From positions 1 through 24,198 of the forward strand of contig DAQP01000019.1 of NCBI GenBank assembly GCA_002504435.1: a stretch of DNA of 24,198 bases, written 5' to 3'. Source of the stretch: Euryarchaeota archaeon UBA438. GTDB taxonomy: Archaea > Thermoplasmatota > Poseidoniia > Poseidoniales > Thalassarchaeaceae. Each line of letters starts with the position of its first letter. Position 1 is the first letter of the stretch. Position numbers and translations under genes: made by a program. Below, in pieces: positions 22,479 to 24,198 of this stretch. Below the pieces are notes generated by a model that searched no databases, was not told the origin of the DNA, and worked only from the letters and a program-made list of their open reading frames with translations.

Positions 22479-22808
22479 TTATGCCTCCCCTGCCCCAGAC
22501 GGCGGGTCGTTATTTCCGTTCGCCTCGGAGCGGTTCTCGTCATATCCCTCCCAGACCTCGGGATTGTTGTAGCAGTCTGGATCGTCCTCGTCCGCTTGTC
22601 CTCCCTTGTCATTGTCTATGCCATCACCGCAATTTCCCGAGCTGATGCCGCTTTTTGCAAGAATCTGCTCGCCGGCGTCGGTAGTTAGTAGAGCGACTAG
22701 TACCCCTGACAACAGTATCACCAATGCAAGCATTATGACCTTAGAGGCCGTATCACGAGACTCGACTACAACAGTAATCTCCGGCTTGTTCTCATCTCTG
22801 GGCTGCAT
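22479..22808 (-). CDS. Small membrane-anchored protein with an exported DGIDND motif
   Basis: A 109-residue protein: about 20 polar residues, one strong helix (about 22-42, ASKVIMLALVILLSGVLVAL), then an exported tail. The tail has NCGDGIDNDKGGQADEDDPD followed by Cys (C60 to C79), a short Asp-rich motif closed by two Cys that recurs in many secreted proteins of marine microbes and probably binds calcium. The last 30 residues are rich in Asn, Gly, Glu and Pro. The ATG at 22808 has no Shine-Dalgarno; TATGAT on the minus strand (22833-22838) lies about 28 bases upstream, fitting a leaderless message. It lies 39 bases after folC and 2 bases before the deaminase gene. The function is unknown and unlikely to concern nucleotide metabolism directly. 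Confidence 0.72.
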   Translation of the reverse strand: MQPRDENKPEITVVVESRDTASKVIMLALVILLSGVLVALLTTDAGEQILAKSGISSGNCGDGIDNDKGGQADEDDPDCYNNPEVWEGYDENRSEANGNNDPPSGAGEA

Positions 22809-22832
22809 GCGATACGCGTCGCACAGATAGTC

Positions 22833-22838
22833 ATCATA
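22833..22838 (-). promoter_or_regulatory. Candidate promoter of the small membrane protein and dCMP deaminase genes
   Basis: TATGAT on the minus strand lies about 28 bases before the ATG at 22808, in the 39-base gap after folC. It could give a leaderless message independent of folC. The evidence is pattern and spacing only. Confidence 0.3.
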
Positions 22839-22847
22839 CTTGGGTTC

Positions 22848-24065
22848 TTAGTGGGCTGTGAGTACTTCCCATAGATCAAGACCATCTCTCTCGACCACAT
22901 ATTTTAGCAGGTCTCCGACGAGATACACGCTACCTATGACTAACAAATCTACACCTAGGTCCTTTGCCATTGATCCGGCAATCTCGAATGCCTTGTGGGG
23001 GTCCTTCTCCACCTTCGAAGGAACATAACCGATTCCATAATCCTCCATAACTTCGGAGAGTTCCTCCACTGTTACTGCCGGATTCCTTCCGCTCATCGGC
23101 TCGGTGAATACCACTTTCGGGAACATCTGATCCATGGAAAGCTCCGCCATTAGCGGGTCGAGTGCCTTCCTAAGTTCCGCCTTCTTACTCATGCCGAATA
23201 GCACCACAGTGGGCTTAGTAACCTCGTATAGGTCGCTCTCGATGCTCTCCGCGTTGTGAGCTGCACTAAGTCTGGTTGTGATTCCCTCTACCCAGTCTTT
23301 ACCGAAGTTCGGGGACCTGCCTGGCCAAGCACATTCGGTCGCCTGCGATTTCCATCCGAGGAACGATGCTGCGGCCTCGACCAGTGAGTCGTAACCCTCC
23401 CACTTGTCGCTGTACATGTTGTAGGGCCACCACATTAGGTCGTCACCCGCTGTTTCCTCTATCGCCTCGATCACCTCGGAGTCAGTGTGCTGTAGTGCGA
23501 TAAGCGGGGTGTCGGGCCGATGAATGGCAGCCTTCTCAATTGCTATCTCCCTGAGGGTGGGCCCGAGGAACTCAGAGTGGTCCATCGAGATGGTGGTCAG
23601 AATGCATAAATCTGCGTTTACCAATCTAGTTGCGTCTAGCCTCCCTCCCATCCCAGTTTCGATAATTCCCCTTTCGACTCCAGAGATGCTGAATGCTAGC
23701 ATTGCGACGAGGAATGTGGTTTCGAAGTATGTCGGAGAGATCGAGGGGCTCTTCTCCGATGCCTTCCTGACCATCCCCAGAAGATCGTCGAAATATTCGG
23801 GGGACACTGGCCTTCCATCTATCCTGATTCTTTCCTCAACGGTCACAAGATGGGGGGAAGTGAACAAGCCGGTAACAATTCCACTTGAGGAAGAGGCCGC
23901 AGAGAGTTTCACGCAAAGGGATCCTTTTCCGTTGGTTCCAGCAACGTGAACCGATGGGAAATCGAGGTGGGGATCCCCCATCCTGCTCAGAATTTCTCTA
24001 CAGTTATCGAGTCCTAATTTTACACCCATGGAGAGTCTTTCATCGAGCCATTCCCTCTCACTCAT
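22848..24065 (-). CDS. folC: Folylpolyglutamate / dihydrofolate synthase (FolC, Mur ligase family)
   Basis: A 405-residue ATP-dependent ligase that adds glutamate to (dihydro)folate or dihydropteroate. HVAGTNGKGSL (40-50) is the Mur-ligase P-loop; GLFTSPHLVTVEERIRIDG is the folate loop region; IIETGMGGRLDATR (about 134-147) and TTISMDHSEFLG (with the family HxxxLG pattern) complete the ATPase core. The C-terminal domain ends with LLVIGSVYLVGDLL, the usual FolC GSxxLVG box. It is slightly shorter than bacterial FolC, with a divergent linker around residues 215-280. The ATG at 24065 is preceded by GGAGGAAGGT. It is divergent from the partial gene at 24115 and may be read through into the small membrane protein and dCMP deaminase genes. 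Which of the two activities dominates cannot be decided. Confidence 0.92.
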   Translation of the reverse strand: MSEREWLDERLSMGVKLGLDNCREILSRMGDPHLDFPSVHVAGTNGKGSLCVKLSAASSSSGIVTGLFTSPHLVTVEERIRIDGRPVSPEYFDDLLGMVRKASEKSPSISPTYFETTFLVAMLAFSISGVERGIIETGMGGRLDATRLVNADLCILTTISMDHSEFLGPTLREIAIEKAAIHRPDTPLIALQHTDSEVIEAIEETAGDDLMWWPYNMYSDKWEGYDSLVEAAASFLGWKSQATECAWPGRSPNFGKDWVEGITTRLSAAHNAESIESDLYEVTKPTVVLFGMSKKAELRKALDPLMAELSMDQMFPKVVFTEPMSGRNPAVTVEELSEVMEDYGIGYVPSKVEKDPHKAFEIAGSMAKDLGVDLLVIGSVYLVGDLLKYVVERDGLDLWEVLTAH

Positions 24066-24114
24066 CTGATTCGACCTTCCTCCCTATGCGTGGGCGTGAA
24101 CGGGTCAAGGTGAT

Positions 24115-24198
24115 ATGGTCCTTGAAGTTCGTGCATACATGGCAGGGGGGGAGCAGGTGAGCATACTGGATGCCATGAAGGACCAGTGGACCTCAATG
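24115..24198 (+). CDS. Start of an unidentified gene, cut by the right edge
   Basis: An ATG at 24115, with AAGGTG 2 bases upstream, opens a frame that stays open to the end of the window (28 codons): MVLEVRAYMAGGEQVSILDA, then MKDQWTSM. It is divergent from folC with a 49-base gap. A later ATG at 24139 is an alternative start. Too little is present to name a family. Confidence 0.5.
   Translation, partial: MVLEVRAYMAGGEQVSILDAMKDQWTSM

Noticed and set aside
1..24198. tRNA, rRNA, CRISPR arrays, insertion sequences or a defence island
   Set aside because: No tRNA-like T-arm consensus, no regularly spaced repeats, and no transposase, integrase or recognised defence genes were seen when reading both strands.

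Overview
The window reads as a compact archaeal chromosome segment, most likely from a marine Thermoplasmatota relative (Marine Group II / Poseidoniia-like); that lineage is inferred from gene content and was not tested phylogenetically. Archaeal markers are a Cdc48/VAT double AAA+ ATPase, an MC1 chromosomal protein, a stand-alone Lrp-type RAM domain, an Hjc-like resolvase, an Lhr-type helicase with a C-terminal zinc motif, a UPF0200 P-loop kinase, and a Sec11-like signal peptidase with a Ser/His pair. Genes are tightly packed. Inner-operon genes often have Shine-Dalgarno (SD) sites overlapping the previous stop codon. Several first genes instead have an AT-rich element about 26 nt before the start codon and no SD, as expected for leaderless transcripts. 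No tRNA, rRNA, CRISPR array or insertion sequence was found, and no gap between genes exceeds 300 bases.

Layout from left to right. Positions 1-6076 (minus): cdc48, then a small PRC-barrel gene coupled to it, then a separate unit of a DUF4350-type membrane protein, a DUF58 protein and a multi-pass membrane protein that runs off the left edge. Positions 6193-7848 (plus): an aldehyde dehydrogenase. Positions 8059-11553 (plus): a three-gene succinate dehydrogenase operon (membrane anchor, flavoprotein, iron-sulfur protein) resembling the actinobacterial Sdh1 / type F enzyme. Positions 11670-12284 (minus): MC1 and a solo RAM-domain protein. Positions 12380-13647 (plus): a macrodomain protein and an Hjc-like nuclease. 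A short coiled-coil gene (minus) follows, then a site-2-protease-like M50 peptidase (plus, 13907-15415). Positions 15416-17049 (minus): an unknown four-helix membrane protein and a type I signal peptidase. Positions 17161-22048 (plus): a calcium-motif lipoprotein with a PLC-like domain, the Lhr helicase and a P-loop kinase. Positions 22039-24065 (minus): FolC, a small membrane-anchored protein and dCMP deaminase. A partial plus-strand gene begins at 24115.

The genes are mostly housekeeping: protein quality control and envelope processing (Cdc48, M50 protease, signal peptidase), respiration (SDH), chromatin and recombination (MC1, Hjc, Lhr) and nucleotide/folate supply (dCMP deaminase, FolC). 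No obvious defence island is present. The two most interesting signals are the translation-start architecture of the SDH operon, where a strong hairpin sits between the SD and the start codon, and the apparent type F SDH with Cys/His residues in its membrane subunit that could hold an intramembrane Fe-S cluster. Three exported or membrane proteins also carry Asp-rich calcium-binding-type motifs.
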